DNA of 51,155 bases, taken from positions 1-51,155 of the forward strand of contig CAKOOJ010000006.1 in assembly GCA_934098385.1 (NCBI GenBank), given 5' to 3'. This document shows positions 41,712-49,476 of this stretch, one piece after another. The position numbers and the translations under genes are program-made. Position 1 is the stretch's first letter. Each line of letters opens with the position of its first letter. Under the pieces are notes generated by a model that worked only from the letters and a program-made list of their open reading frames with translations, was not told the DNA's origin and did not search any database. This DNA comes from an uncultured Bacilli bacterium. GTDB lineage: Bacteria > Bacillota_I > Bacilli_A > RF39 > UBA660.

Positions 41712-42188
41712 ATGTTAAAGCCTGGTGATATAGTTAAACAAAATAAAACTATTGTAGTTAATGATAATAATCCTGAAAGGTTATCTATTGTTTTATTTTC
41801 ATATATAGATAAAGATAATAATTTATATTACTGTACTACACCTATTACTAATGCTACTAGAGGAATATATAAAAAAAGAGTTTCTAATTATTATTACTAT
41901 ATGCCTTATTGTTTGTCTAATTCTAAAACAAAAATGTGTTGTGCTAAATTAAATTCCACATATTTATATAGAGATAATACTGTATTTAGTACTGGATTAA
42001 AAATAGATTATAATATATTAAGTGAAATATATAATAAAATTTTATATGTTAATGTTAATGATAGTTTAAAAGATTTATATAATTTTATTAAAATTAGAGT
42101 AAGTATGGAGTTAGATTTATTAGAAGATATTATACGTAATGAAAGAAAAAAATATACTAAGACTTTAAAAAGTAACTTTGATAAATAG
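41712..42188 (+). CDS. Unknown protein, possibly PemK/MazF-like barrel
   Basis: 158 aa from ATG 41712, just behind AAGGGGGA; upstream in-frame ATGs lack a site. The N-terminus LKPGDIVKQNKTIVV...RLSIVLFSY resembles the first strands of PemK/MazF-like proteins, but catalytic residues cannot be confirmed and no antitoxin gene is adjacent. The rest is rich in Tyr, Asn and Lys with four Cys. No family firmly recognised. Confidence 0.5.
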   Translation: MLKPGDIVKQNKTIVVNDNNPERLSIVLFSYIDKDNNLYYCTTPITNATRGIYKKRVSNYYYYMPYCLSNSKTKMCCAKLNSTYLYRDNTVFSTGLKIDYNILSEIYNKILYVNVNDSLKDLYNFIKIRVSMELDLLEDIIRNERKKYTKTLKSNFDK

Positions 42189-42201
42189 TATATTTATTTA
42201 T

Positions 42202-42230
42202 TTGACATACAAATGATGTAATGTTAAAAT
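42202..42230 (+). promoter_or_regulatory. Promoter of a small RNA
   Basis: TTGACA (42202-42207), 17-bp spacer, TAAAAT (42225-42230); transcript start near 42237. Confidence 0.8.
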
Positions 42231-42236
42231 TAATTT

Positions 42237-42310
42237 AAGTAGAGCATTTATTTTGTAATGCCTACCCATGTTTTGGTAAGCACGCATATTAATTATGCGT
42301 CTTTTATTTT
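42237..42310 (+). ncRNA. Candidate small RNA of about 74 nt
   Basis: A consensus promoter ahead and a clean terminator (ACGCATA TTAAT TATGCGT then CTTTTATTTT, 42282-42310) behind leave a short transcript. It contains a stem GTAG-GCATT/AATGC-CTAC (42240-42267, with a bulged A) and a CCCATGTTTTGG loop. No open reading frame of note. I cannot match it to a known RNA family. It lies in the 530-base gap upstream of spoIVA. Confidence 0.6.
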
Positions 42311-42420
42311 ATATTAATATATCTATTTTTATTATAAATATATTAAGTGATAAAATATGATATTTAATATCAAACCATAATATAATATTAATATTAGGTA
42401 GAACAAATAATTAATACGTA

Positions 42421-42575
42421 GTGCTTATAAGTTTAACCTAAACCCCTTGAAGTAGGAGGATAAAAGTCATACTTAATATGACTAGAACAATTAATCTATT
42501 AATTATTCTTATTATGAATAATTTAGTACTCATTATGTCACAACCCTTCTATATATTATATAGTTGGATAAGCAC
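42421..42575. other. Region closed by an 8-bp inverted repeat; small RNA or tiny minus-strand ORF
   Basis: GTGCTTAT at 42421-42428 is matched by ATAAGCAC at 42568-42575. Inside are GTCATA/TATGAC and CTATAT/ATATAG hairpins and an unused AGGAGG. On the minus strand, 42438-42533 encodes a 31-residue peptide, MSTKLFIIRIINRLIVLV and a further hydrophobic part, of type I toxin or small membrane peptide character, but with a weak ribosome site. Either an RNA or a peptide gene; not resolved. Confidence 0.35.
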
Positions 42576-42670
42576 TAAACAAAATAAAGCTCTGGTTACA
42601 TATATTACAATATTATATTTAAAAAATATGTCGTTTTATGTTTATATATTTTATATTTATTATTTTTTTT

Positions 42671-42698
42671 GAATAAAATATTATTTATTACATATTAT
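42671..42698 (+). promoter_or_regulatory. Possible sigma-E-type promoter of spoIVA
   Basis: GAATAA (42671-42676), 14-bp spacer, CATATTAT (42691-42698). This resembles the mother-cell sigma-E consensus (AATA-type -35 and CATAnnAT -10), which controls spoIVA in Bacillus. The leader would be very short. Confidence 0.4.
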
Positions 42699-42720
42699 TC
42701 ATTGAAAGGTTAGTGAACTT

Positions 42721-44199
42721 ATGGAAAAGAAAGAGATAATTGAGAATATATCAATAAGAGGAAATGGATGCATTTATTTAGGAGTTGTTGGTGCTGTTAG
42801 AACCGGAAAAAGTACTTTTATAAAAAAAGTAATTGAAAACTTAGTTATTCCAAATATAAAAGATGAAAATGATAAAAAAATATGTTTGGATGAAATACCA
42901 CAAAGTAGTGCTGGAAAAACTATTATGACTACTGAACCAAAATTTGTTCCATCTAATGGAGCAATTATAAAAATAGATGATTTTGAAACAAATATAAAAC
43001 TAATTGATTGCGTGGGATATGTAAGTAATGGTGCAAGCGGTTTTCAAGATGAGTTAGGTAATCCAAGACTTGTAAAAACACCATGGTATGAAGAAGAAAT
43101 ACCATTTGTAGAAGCAGCAGAAATTGGTACTGAAAAAGTTATTAAAGACCATGCTACAATAGGAGTTGTAGTAACTACAGATGGTTCTATTGGAACATTA
43201 GGAAGAAATGACTATATAGAAGCCGAAGAAAAAGTTATAACAGAATTAAAATCAATTAACAAACCATTTATAATAATTTTAAATAGTACACATCCAAATA
43301 GTGATGTGACAATAAATATTAAAAATGAACTATCCAATAATTATGATGTACCTGTTATAAGTATGGATATAGAAAATATGAATGATATAGATATGACTAA
43401 TATCTTAAGAAGTACGCTTTATGAATTCCCAATAAATGATGTATCTATAAAAATACCTGAATGGATACATGTATTAGATAAAAATAATGAAGTAAAAAAA
43501 CATTATCTATCAAAAATAAAAGAATGTGTTACCAATATAGAGAAAGTTAAAGATGTAGATAATATGATAGAATATTTTAAAGATAGTCCTTATATTAAAG
43601 AAGCATATATTAGCAATTTAGATAGTGGTAATGGTATAGTAACATTAAATTTAAATAGCGATGATGAATTATATAATGAAACATTAAAAAATATTATGGG
43701 TGACGTTGAATTATCTAAAGCAGGACTTTTAAAAATATTCTCTGATTATGCTAATAATAGAGATGAAACAGAAAGTATTAAGAATGCTATAAAAATGGCT
43801 AAAAGTACTGGATATGGTATTGTATATCCTACACTTAAGGATATGAAATTAGAAACACCAGAAATTATTAAACAAGGTAGTCGTTATGGAGTTAAATTAA
43901 AAGCCGTTGCTAGTAGTATTCATTTACTTAAGGTAGATGTAGAAAGTTCTTTTGAACCAATTATAGGTACCGAACTACAAAGTAAAGAACTTATAGATTA
44001 TATTATGAAAGATTATGAAACAGAGCCTTCAAATATTTGGAAGAGTGAAATATTTGGTAGAAGCTTAGACGAAATAGTAAAAGAAGGAATACAAGCAAAA
44101 CTATCTATGATGCCAGAATCTACTAGATATAAATTATCTACTACAGCAACTAAGATAGTTAATAAAGGCTCAAATAATTTAATTGCAATCGTAATATAA
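42721..44199 (+). CDS. spoIVA: Stage IV sporulation protein A (spore coat ATPase)
   Basis: 492 aa, the family length. SpoIVA polymerises on the outer forespore membrane using ATP and forms the base layer of the coat. The P-loop YLGVVGAVRTGKSTFIKKVIENLVIP (about 19-44) is nearly the Bacillus sequence; GKTIMTTEPKFVP contains switch I (about 67-79), IKLIDCVGYVSNGASG is the G3-like segment (about 94-109), and HATIGVVVTTDGSIGTLGR and ILNSTHP follow. The C-terminus LSTTATKIVNKGSNNLIAIVI matches the anchoring end. Strong evidence for endospore formation. Confidence 0.98.
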   Translation: MEKKEIIENISIRGNGCIYLGVVGAVRTGKSTFIKKVIENLVIPNIKDENDKKICLDEIPQSSAGKTIMTTEPKFVPSNGAIIKIDDFETNIKLIDCVGYVSNGASGFQDELGNPRLVKTPWYEEEIPFVEAAEIGTEKVIKDHATIGVVVTTDGSIGTLGRNDYIEAEEKVITELKSINKPFIIILNSTHPNSDVTINIKNELSNNYDVPVISMDIENMNDIDMTNILRSTLYEFPINDVSIKIPEWIHVLDKNNEVKKHYLSKIKECVTNIEKVKDVDNMIEYFKDSPYIKEAYISNLDSGNGIVTLNLNSDDELYNETLKNIMGDVELSKAGLLKIFSDYANNRDETESIKNAIKMAKSTGYGIVYPTLKDMKLETPEIIKQGSRYGVKLKAVASSIHLLKVDVESSFEPIIGTELQSKELIDYIMKDYETEPSNIWKSEIFGRSLDEIVKEGIQAKLSMMPESTRYKLSTTATKIVNKGSNNLIAIVI

Positions 44200-44223
44200 A
44201 AAACTGATTTAAAATCAGTTTTT
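44198..44223. terminator. Bidirectional terminator between spoIVA and a small HTH gene
   Basis: AAAACTGATTT pairs with AAATCAGTTTT (11 bp), with As before and Ts after, serving both convergent genes. Confidence 0.88.
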
Positions 44224-44418
44224 ATTATTCTCTTCAAAACGTTTAATCCATCTTCTTACAGTTGCTGGATAAGTATTATATTTTCTAGCAGTAGGTTTTA
44301 CACCTCTAATCTTGGCTTCTTCAACCATTTTTCTTCTAATATCATTCTTTTCTTCAATAGATTTACTAGAATACATATCTTCTTTTTTTACATTATATAA
44401 TTTAAATTCTGTTGACAT
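44215..44418 (-). CDS. Small helix-turn-helix protein
   Basis: 67 aa. The C-terminal half, RRKMVEEAKIRGVKPTARKYNTYPATVRRWIKRFEEN, is a homeodomain-like HTH of the kind in the N-termini of IS3/IS481-type transposases and of some regulators. It has no catalytic domain, no inverted repeats beside it and its own ribosome site (GAGGTGAAG), so it is either a small DNA-binding protein or a domesticated transposase fragment. Convergent with spoIVA. Confidence 0.65.
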   Translation of the reverse strand: MSTEFKLYNVKKEDMYSSKSIEEKNDIRRKMVEEAKIRGVKPTARKYNTYPATVRRWIKRFEENNKN

Positions 44419-44485
44419 TTAACTTCACCTCGTTAGAATTATATCATACAATAAAAAAAAATAAAGCCATGTATTAACATTAACT

Positions 44486-45334
44486 CTATTTTTCTATATT
44501 TATTATATTAGAACAATTATCTTCTAATAATTTAGGATTATCTAAAATATATTCTAAAAGTTTTAAAGATTTTACAAAATAAAAGCCATCTGCTATTCTT
44601 TCATCCAAATTAACACCAAATTCACACATTTTTCTTATTTGTTTTTTACCGTCTATAATTACTTCTTCATCTTTAATTTCTCCAATAGATATTAAACCAG
44701 AACAAGTACCAAAATTAGTAATGTTATGGTATATAGCATCACATTTTATAGAACCTAAATTTGAAACTATTAAAGAACTATAATATAAATTATCTTTAAC
44801 TAAACTTGATGGTAATATTCCAATTTTATCAAAATATTTCAATATACCAACAGTAGGTATTCTTAAAATATTTGGTAATTTTCCTAGTATATCAATTGCG
44901 CTATTAGCACCATTCTTATTAAATGACCTATCTTTATTTCTTAATTTATCTATTTTAATTTTTATTTTCTCACTTAATTTAAAAATATTATCATCTTTTG
45001 ATATCGGTATAAGAAGCATAACTTCTTCACTTTTATCATCAAAAGATATTTTCGCTACAAATGAAATCACTATATCTTTATGTTCGTATAAATGTCTATT
45101 ACGTACGTAATAGTTCAATTTTTTTCTATTATAAAATAATATTCCTAAAGCAGTCATAAAAGCATGAAAATAAGTTAGGTCTTTATTATTTTTTTTGATT
45201 TTTTCCATATATTCTACTAGATTCGTTACATCTATTTTTTGATTTATATAAACATCACTATCACATCTATTGGGTTTTATATCTATCATTATCTGGTTTA
45301 AACCGTTAACATTTTTTACTCTTTTATCTCTCAT
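44486..45334 (-). CDS. CAT/2-oxoacid dehydrogenase acyltransferase-fold protein lacking the active-site His
   Basis: About 282 aa from ATG 45334 (AGGAGTGA before it). The fold is that of the E2 catalytic domain and chloramphenicol acetyltransferase: N-terminal substrate-binding strands, YFHAFMTALGILFYNR, YSSLIVSNLGSIKCDAIYHNITNFGTCSG and FGVNLDERIADGFYFVKSL. In true E2 and CAT enzymes the last block is H-x-x-x-DG; here it is E-R-I-A-DG, so the catalytic His is replaced by Glu. No lipoyl domain is present, and no other dehydrogenase genes are near. It may be non-catalytic or use another chemistry. Confidence 0.7.
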   Translation of the reverse strand: MRDKRVKNVNGLNQIMIDIKPNRCDSDVYINQKIDVTNLVEYMEKIKKNNKDLTYFHAFMTALGILFYNRKKLNYYVRNRHLYEHKDIVISFVAKISFDDKSEEVMLLIPISKDDNIFKLSEKIKIKIDKLRNKDRSFNKNGANSAIDILGKLPNILRIPTVGILKYFDKIGILPSSLVKDNLYYSSLIVSNLGSIKCDAIYHNITNFGTCSGLISIGEIKDEEVIIDGKKQIRKMCEFGVNLDERIADGFYFVKSLKLLEYILDNPKLLEDNCSNIINIEK

Positions 45335-45425
45335 ATCGTTCACTCCTAAAAAATCATATCATATAAATTTTAAACTGTAAAATAATTAAAATAAAAAGAT
45401 TAGATTTAAAATATTTTATGTGTTT

Positions 45426-46373
45426 TTATAGTGTTTCCATACTTACCAATTCTATATTATTTGATATTAAATTTTTATCTTTAATTATTTCTTTTGATAA
45501 GTCAGTTGATAAGTATTTTTTTAAATCATCAGTAAAGATTGTTACTACATTATCATATCCACTTAATACACTTCCTAAAAAATTAGCTCCACTTGATATA
45601 CCAACGCCTAATCCAAAAGTTCTTGCTAATTTTCTTGACATATTTATTGCATCATTATCGTTTATATCAATTACATTATCTATCTCATTTTCTATAACTA
45701 AACTTGGTATAAAATCATCGCCTATACCCTCTATTTTATGGCTACCATTGTATTCACTTTTAGTTAATATTGGTAATGTGTCAGGTTCTATAGCGATTAC
45801 TTTTATATTTTTATTATATTCTTTTAAACGTTTAGATACTCCCATTAATGTACCGCCAGTACCTATACCACTGACAATACAATCTATATTATTTATTTTA
45901 TCTAATATTTCTTTACCAGTAGTATTATAATGCGCTTCTATATTTTTTATATTATCAAATTGATTAGGTCTAAATCCATTTATCTTTTTTGCTAGTTCAT
46001 CTGCTCTTTTAATACATTCTTTAAATCCGCCTTCTTCTTTACTAACTAAGTATACTTTAGCGCCATATAATTTCATTATATTTATTCTTTCACTGCTTAC
46101 CCAATCTGGCATAAATATATGTACATCATGTTTATAATATCTACCTAATGCACTAAAAGATATCCCAGTATTTCCACTAGTTGCTTCTACAATCGGCATA
46201 TCTTTTTTTAAAGTCCCATCTTTATAAGATTCATTTATAATATAATTTGCTATTCTATCCTTTATACTACCAGTATAATTATAATACTCTAATTTTGCAT
46301 AAATAGTTTTAATTACATCATTATATTTATAAGTTATTTTTATAAGTGGTGTATTACCTATTAAATTATCCAT
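45426..46373 (-). CDS. Cysteine synthase / PLP-dependent beta-family enzyme
   Basis: 315 aa. Features of O-acetylserine sulfhydrylase and relatives: IGNTPLIKI at the start, the PLP lysine in YYNYTGSIKDRIANYI (about 30-45), the phosphate loop and Asn in VEATSGNTGISFSA, VSGIGTGGTLMGVSKRL, and GVGISSGANFLG. It could make cysteine from O-acetylserine and sulfide, or act as a cystathionine beta-synthase-like enzyme; the cysM/cysK question is not resolvable by eye. Lysozyme and sufB genes follow it on the same strand; sulfur from cysteine would feed iron-sulfur assembly. Confidence 0.88.
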   Translation of the reverse strand: MDNLIGNTPLIKITYKYNDVIKTIYAKLEYYNYTGSIKDRIANYIINESYKDGTLKKDMPIVEATSGNTGISFSALGRYYKHDVHIFMPDWVSSERINIMKLYGAKVYLVSKEEGGFKECIKRADELAKKINGFRPNQFDNIKNIEAHYNTTGKEILDKINNIDCIVSGIGTGGTLMGVSKRLKEYNKNIKVIAIEPDTLPILTKSEYNGSHKIEGIGDDFIPSLVIENEIDNVIDINDNDAINMSRKLARTFGLGVGISSGANFLGSVLSGYDNVVTIFTDDLKKYLSTDLSKEIIKDKNLISNNIELVSMETL

Positions 46374-46416
46374 GATTATCCTCCTATTTTATTATATAAT
46401 ATAATAACTTTTTTGT

Positions 46417-47589
46417 TTAATCTAAGTACATTATATCTATGTCTACATCTCCATTTATTCCGTCAATTACACCATCATTACACATTTGCCATATTTTATA
46501 TTTACCTGTATAGTTTGTTTCATCCGTATAGTGGGCTAACCAAACCGGATAATCATTCTTATTCTCCCATATATTTTCTAGATAAAATTTAGATGAATAT
46601 AGCATACCTTGATATCCTGCTTTTTTTACAGTCTCAATAAAAGTATCTGCAATAGAATTAATATCGTGAAATGAGAACTTATACTCATTCCACTTATTAA
46701 AATTTTCCCAATCAAAAACTATTGGTAATTCTAATTTTTCTCCATCCAATGCTTTTACTACCCATTCTGCATGACTTCTTGCGACATCTTTAGTTAATGC
46801 AATACTATATAAATATACACCAACTTCCAATCCAGCTTCACGTGCTTTTTTTATATTTTGTTTATACTTAGAATCCATTCCAATTACTTCACCTTGTTTA
46901 GATTCTACACCAATTCTAATAAATACAAATTCTGCTCCAGCCTCTTTAACCTTTTTAAAATCTATATCACCTTGCCAGCGTGATACATCTATTCCAATTT
47001 TTGTTTTATCGTTTTTATGTTTACTAACTACATCACTAAAATATGTAATAGTTTTTTTACTTTTTTTAGTATCATTACTTGGCTCATATACATGTAATAT
47101 CGTTTCAAAATATTCTTCATTACCAGCATCATCACTGACAATATATTTAATATTATAATTACCTATTTTATTTAAATCATATTCCCCTTCTACACGACAA
47201 ACTGGTTCATTATCATAATTATCTCCATACATAATATAATCACATAAATAAACATCTTTACCAACAGGTATGTATCTATCAGAACTACTAAGTATTCTAG
47301 GTTTAGTTAAATCTTTAACACTATATTTAATATGATATAAATATTTCTTTTTATTAATTTTAAATTTTAAATTATATATTTTATCTCCAATACTATTAGT
47401 ATTTAATAAAACGTCATTAAACTTAATATTCGTATCTATAATATCACTTAGTTTAGTATCACTATAAATATCTATATTACTATTCTTTATATTTATGTAA
47501 TAATCTTTAGGTACACTATCTATTATAACTTTATTACATCCACATAGCATTAATAATGCTACAAATATTATTATACTTTTACACTTCAT
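46417..47589 (-). CDS. Lipoprotein GH25 lysozyme with an Ig-like domain
   Basis: 390 aa. The signal peptide ends in the lipobox MLCGC (about 15-19), so it is likely anchored to the outer face of the membrane. Residues about 95-170 form an HYR/DUF5011-type Ig-like module (GNYNIKYIVSDDAGNEEYFETILHVYEP), followed by a linker and a GH25 catalytic barrel: KIGIDVSRWQGDIDFKKVK (with catalytic Asp), FVFIRIG, LPIVFDWENFNKW (DxE) and VWLAHYTDETNY. It cleaves the beta-1,4 bond in peptidoglycan. Role in growth or sporulation is not indicated. Confidence 0.9.
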   Translation of the reverse strand: MKCKSIIIFVALLMLCGCNKVIIDSVPKDYYINIKNSNIDIYSDTKLSDIIDTNIKFNDVLLNTNSIGDKIYNLKFKINKKKYLYHIKYSVKDLTKPRILSSSDRYIPVGKDVYLCDYIMYGDNYDNEPVCRVEGEYDLNKIGNYNIKYIVSDDAGNEEYFETILHVYEPSNDTKKSKKTITYFSDVVSKHKNDKTKIGIDVSRWQGDIDFKKVKEAGAEFVFIRIGVESKQGEVIGMDSKYKQNIKKAREAGLEVGVYLYSIALTKDVARSHAEWVVKALDGEKLELPIVFDWENFNKWNEYKFSFHDINSIADTFIETVKKAGYQGMLYSSKFYLENIWENKNDYPVWLAHYTDETNYTGKYKIWQMCNDGVIDGINGDVDIDIMYLD

Positions 47590-47597
47590 ATCTACTC

Positions 47598-48122
47598 CTA
47601 TAATATATCTTTAAATTTTTTATAATTTATTATTTCATCAACTATATTTACAACATTCTTATTATCTATATTAACTTTTATATTACTTAATTCATTCAAT
47701 AATTTATTTCTATTTAACTTATTAATAAATTCATCATTATATTTATTATTAGAAACTAATAATACTATATTATCAAATAATTCTAATTTATTAATTATAT
47801 TTTTATCATCTATAATTAAATAAGTATTTCCAAAATCTATAACAGAATTATCATTTATATTATCTATTACATAATTTAGATGTTTCATTTCATATTTATG
47901 TATATAATTTAATGCTTTTAATTTACCTTTTATTTCTATTAATTTATAATATTTTTCTTCATCATAATCTGTAAAATCATTAAAATAGTTGTATTTTTCT
48001 CTATCTAGATTAATTAATTTATAATTTAATTTTTTTGATAGACATCTACTTACTTCACTTTTCTTTGTATTAGGTCCACCTATAATTAGATAACTATTTT
48101 TAAATACATTTAAATCTTGCAT
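47598..48122 (-). CDS. P-loop kinase-like protein (shikimate-kinase-like, degenerate)
   Basis: 174 aa. N-terminal YLIIGGPNTKKSEVSRCLSKKLNYKLINLDREKY follows the layout of shikimate-kinase/AAA-type P-loops, but the Gly-Lys-Ser is GPNTKKS, so the second Gly is Lys. A C-terminal strand-helix pattern with NIVLLVSNNKYNDEFI follows. Probably a small nucleotide-binding protein. It overlaps sufB by 13 bases, with AAGGAGAT inside sufB, so translation is coupled. The function is unclear. Confidence 0.5.
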   Translation of the reverse strand: MQDLNVFKNSYLIIGGPNTKKSEVSRCLSKKLNYKLINLDREKYNYFNDFTDYDEEKYYKLIEIKGKLKALNYIHKYEMKHLNYVIDNINDNSVIDFGNTYLIIDDKNIINKLELFDNIVLLVSNNKYNDEFINKLNRNKLLNELSNIKVNIDNKNVVNIVDEIINYKKFKDIL

Positions 48123-49417
48123 GAAATATCTCCTTTTAGTAGTCTATTTAATTCTACTGCATATTCCATAGGTAATTCATTTTTAAAATCATTTATAAAT
48201 CCCATTATAAGAAGTGATTTTGCTTGTTCTTCATCTAATCCTTTTTCTTTTAAATAAAGTAATTTTTCTTCACTTATTTTTGATACACTTGCTTCATGCT
48301 CTAGATTACTTGTGTTATTTAACACTATATTTTTTGGTATAGTATCACTTATAGATTCATTGTCTAAAAGTATTGTATCACATTTTATACTAGCACTTGA
48401 ATTAGTTGCACTATTACTTATTTTAGTTGTACCTCTATAGTTAGATACTCCACCACCTTCTGCAATAGATTTACTTATTATGTTACTTTTAGTATTTTTC
48501 CCTAAATGTATCATTTTAGCTCCTGCATCTAAGTATTGTCCATTTTTTGCATATGCAATACTTATTGAGTTACCTCTAGAATTATCTCCTTTTAGTATGC
48601 AAGATGGATATTTCATAGTAACTTTACTTCCTATGTTACCATCAACCCATTCCATCAAACCATTTTCTTCTACAATTGCACGTTTAGTAACTAAATTGTA
48701 TACATCAGTACTCCAATTTTGTATTGTGCTATATTTACATTTAGCATTTTTACCAACATATATTTCAACTACTCCAGCATGTAAACTATTTTCACTATAA
48801 CTAGGTGCTGTACAACCTTCTATATATGAAAGTTCGGCCCCTTCATCTACTATTATTATAGTACGTTCAAATTGTCCTAATGAAACACTGTTTATTCTAA
48901 AATAACTTTGAAGTGGTCTATCGAGTTTAGTGTATGGAGGTATATATATAAACGTTCCTCCACTCCATAAAGCACCATTAATTGCAGTATATTTATTTTC
49001 ATTATATTTTACTAAATTATTAAAATATTTTTTAAATAAATCAGGATGTTTTTTTAATGCCTCATCAGTAGACATAAATATAACATCTTTATTATCAAAT
49101 TTATTTTTATGGTATACTACTTCACTTTCATATTGGTTAGATACACCACATAAATATTTTTCTTCAGCATCAATTACTCCTAGTTCTTTGAATGTATTTT
49201 TTATATCAGTATTTACTTCATTCCAGTTATCTTTTTCATTACTTACTTTTTTATAATAATTTATTTTATTAAAATCAAGTTCTATTTTAGGTCCAAAATT
49301 AGGATTATCTAACTCAAAAAAGGATTTTAAAGAATTTAATCTAAAATCTAACATCCAATTTGGTTCATTTTTTATTTCACTAATTTTTTTAACTAATTCT
49401 TCATTTAATTCATTCAT
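48110..49417 (-). CDS. sufB: Fe-S cluster assembly scaffold SufB
   Basis: 435 aa (ATG 49417; GTG 49426 possible). Typical SufB: WMLDFRLNSLKSF, GTFIYIPPYTKLDRPLQSYFRINSVSLGQFERTIIIVDEGAELSYIEGCTAP, SLHAGVVEIYVGKNAK, and the beta-helix core; the conserved Cys is in SASIKCDTILLDN, and SNLEHEASVSKISEEKLLYL is the family's C-terminal block. SufB forms the scaffold with SufC and SufD. The other suf genes are not in the window: upstream is surface gene B, downstream the kinase-like gene, so it may be separated from its partners. Confidence 0.95.
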   Translation of the reverse strand: MNELNEELVKKISEIKNEPNWMLDFRLNSLKSFFELDNPNFGPKIELDFNKINYYKKVSNEKDNWNEVNTDIKNTFKELGVIDAEEKYLCGVSNQYESEVVYHKNKFDNKDVIFMSTDEALKKHPDLFKKYFNNLVKYNENKYTAINGALWSGGTFIYIPPYTKLDRPLQSYFRINSVSLGQFERTIIIVDEGAELSYIEGCTAPSYSENSLHAGVVEIYVGKNAKCKYSTIQNWSTDVYNLVTKRAIVEENGLMEWVDGNIGSKVTMKYPSCILKGDNSRGNSISIAYAKNGQYLDAGAKMIHLGKNTKSNIISKSIAEGGGVSNYRGTTKISNSATNSSASIKCDTILLDNESISDTIPKNIVLNNTSNLEHEASVSKISEEKLLYLKEKGLDEEQAKSLLIMGFINDFKNELPMEYAVELNRLLKGDISCKI

Positions 49418-49440
49418 AAAAATCACTATAAATAGTATAC

Positions 49441-49472
49441 AAAAAAAAGTGCTAAATTAATAGTACTTTTTT
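49441..49472. terminator. Bidirectional terminator after surface gene B
   Basis: AGTGCTA AATTAA TAGTACT hairpin (49448-49467) with an A-run before and T-run after. Almost the same as the hairpin at 2979-2998. Confidence 0.85.
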
Positions 49473-49476
49473 AATT

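Noticed and set aside
42421..42575. Known riboswitch upstream of spoIVA (c-di-GMP, TPP, lysine, M-box)
   Set aside because: None of the conserved core sequences I know is present.
42478..42672. Plus-strand frame of 64 codons in the spoIVA upstream region
   Set aside because: No ribosome site at proper distance, composition purely AT-driven hydrophobic, and its start lies within a hairpin; probably not translated.
44215..44418. Insertion sequence based on the transposase-like HTH
   Set aside because: No catalytic domain, terminal inverted repeats or target duplication visible; kept as a small HTH protein.
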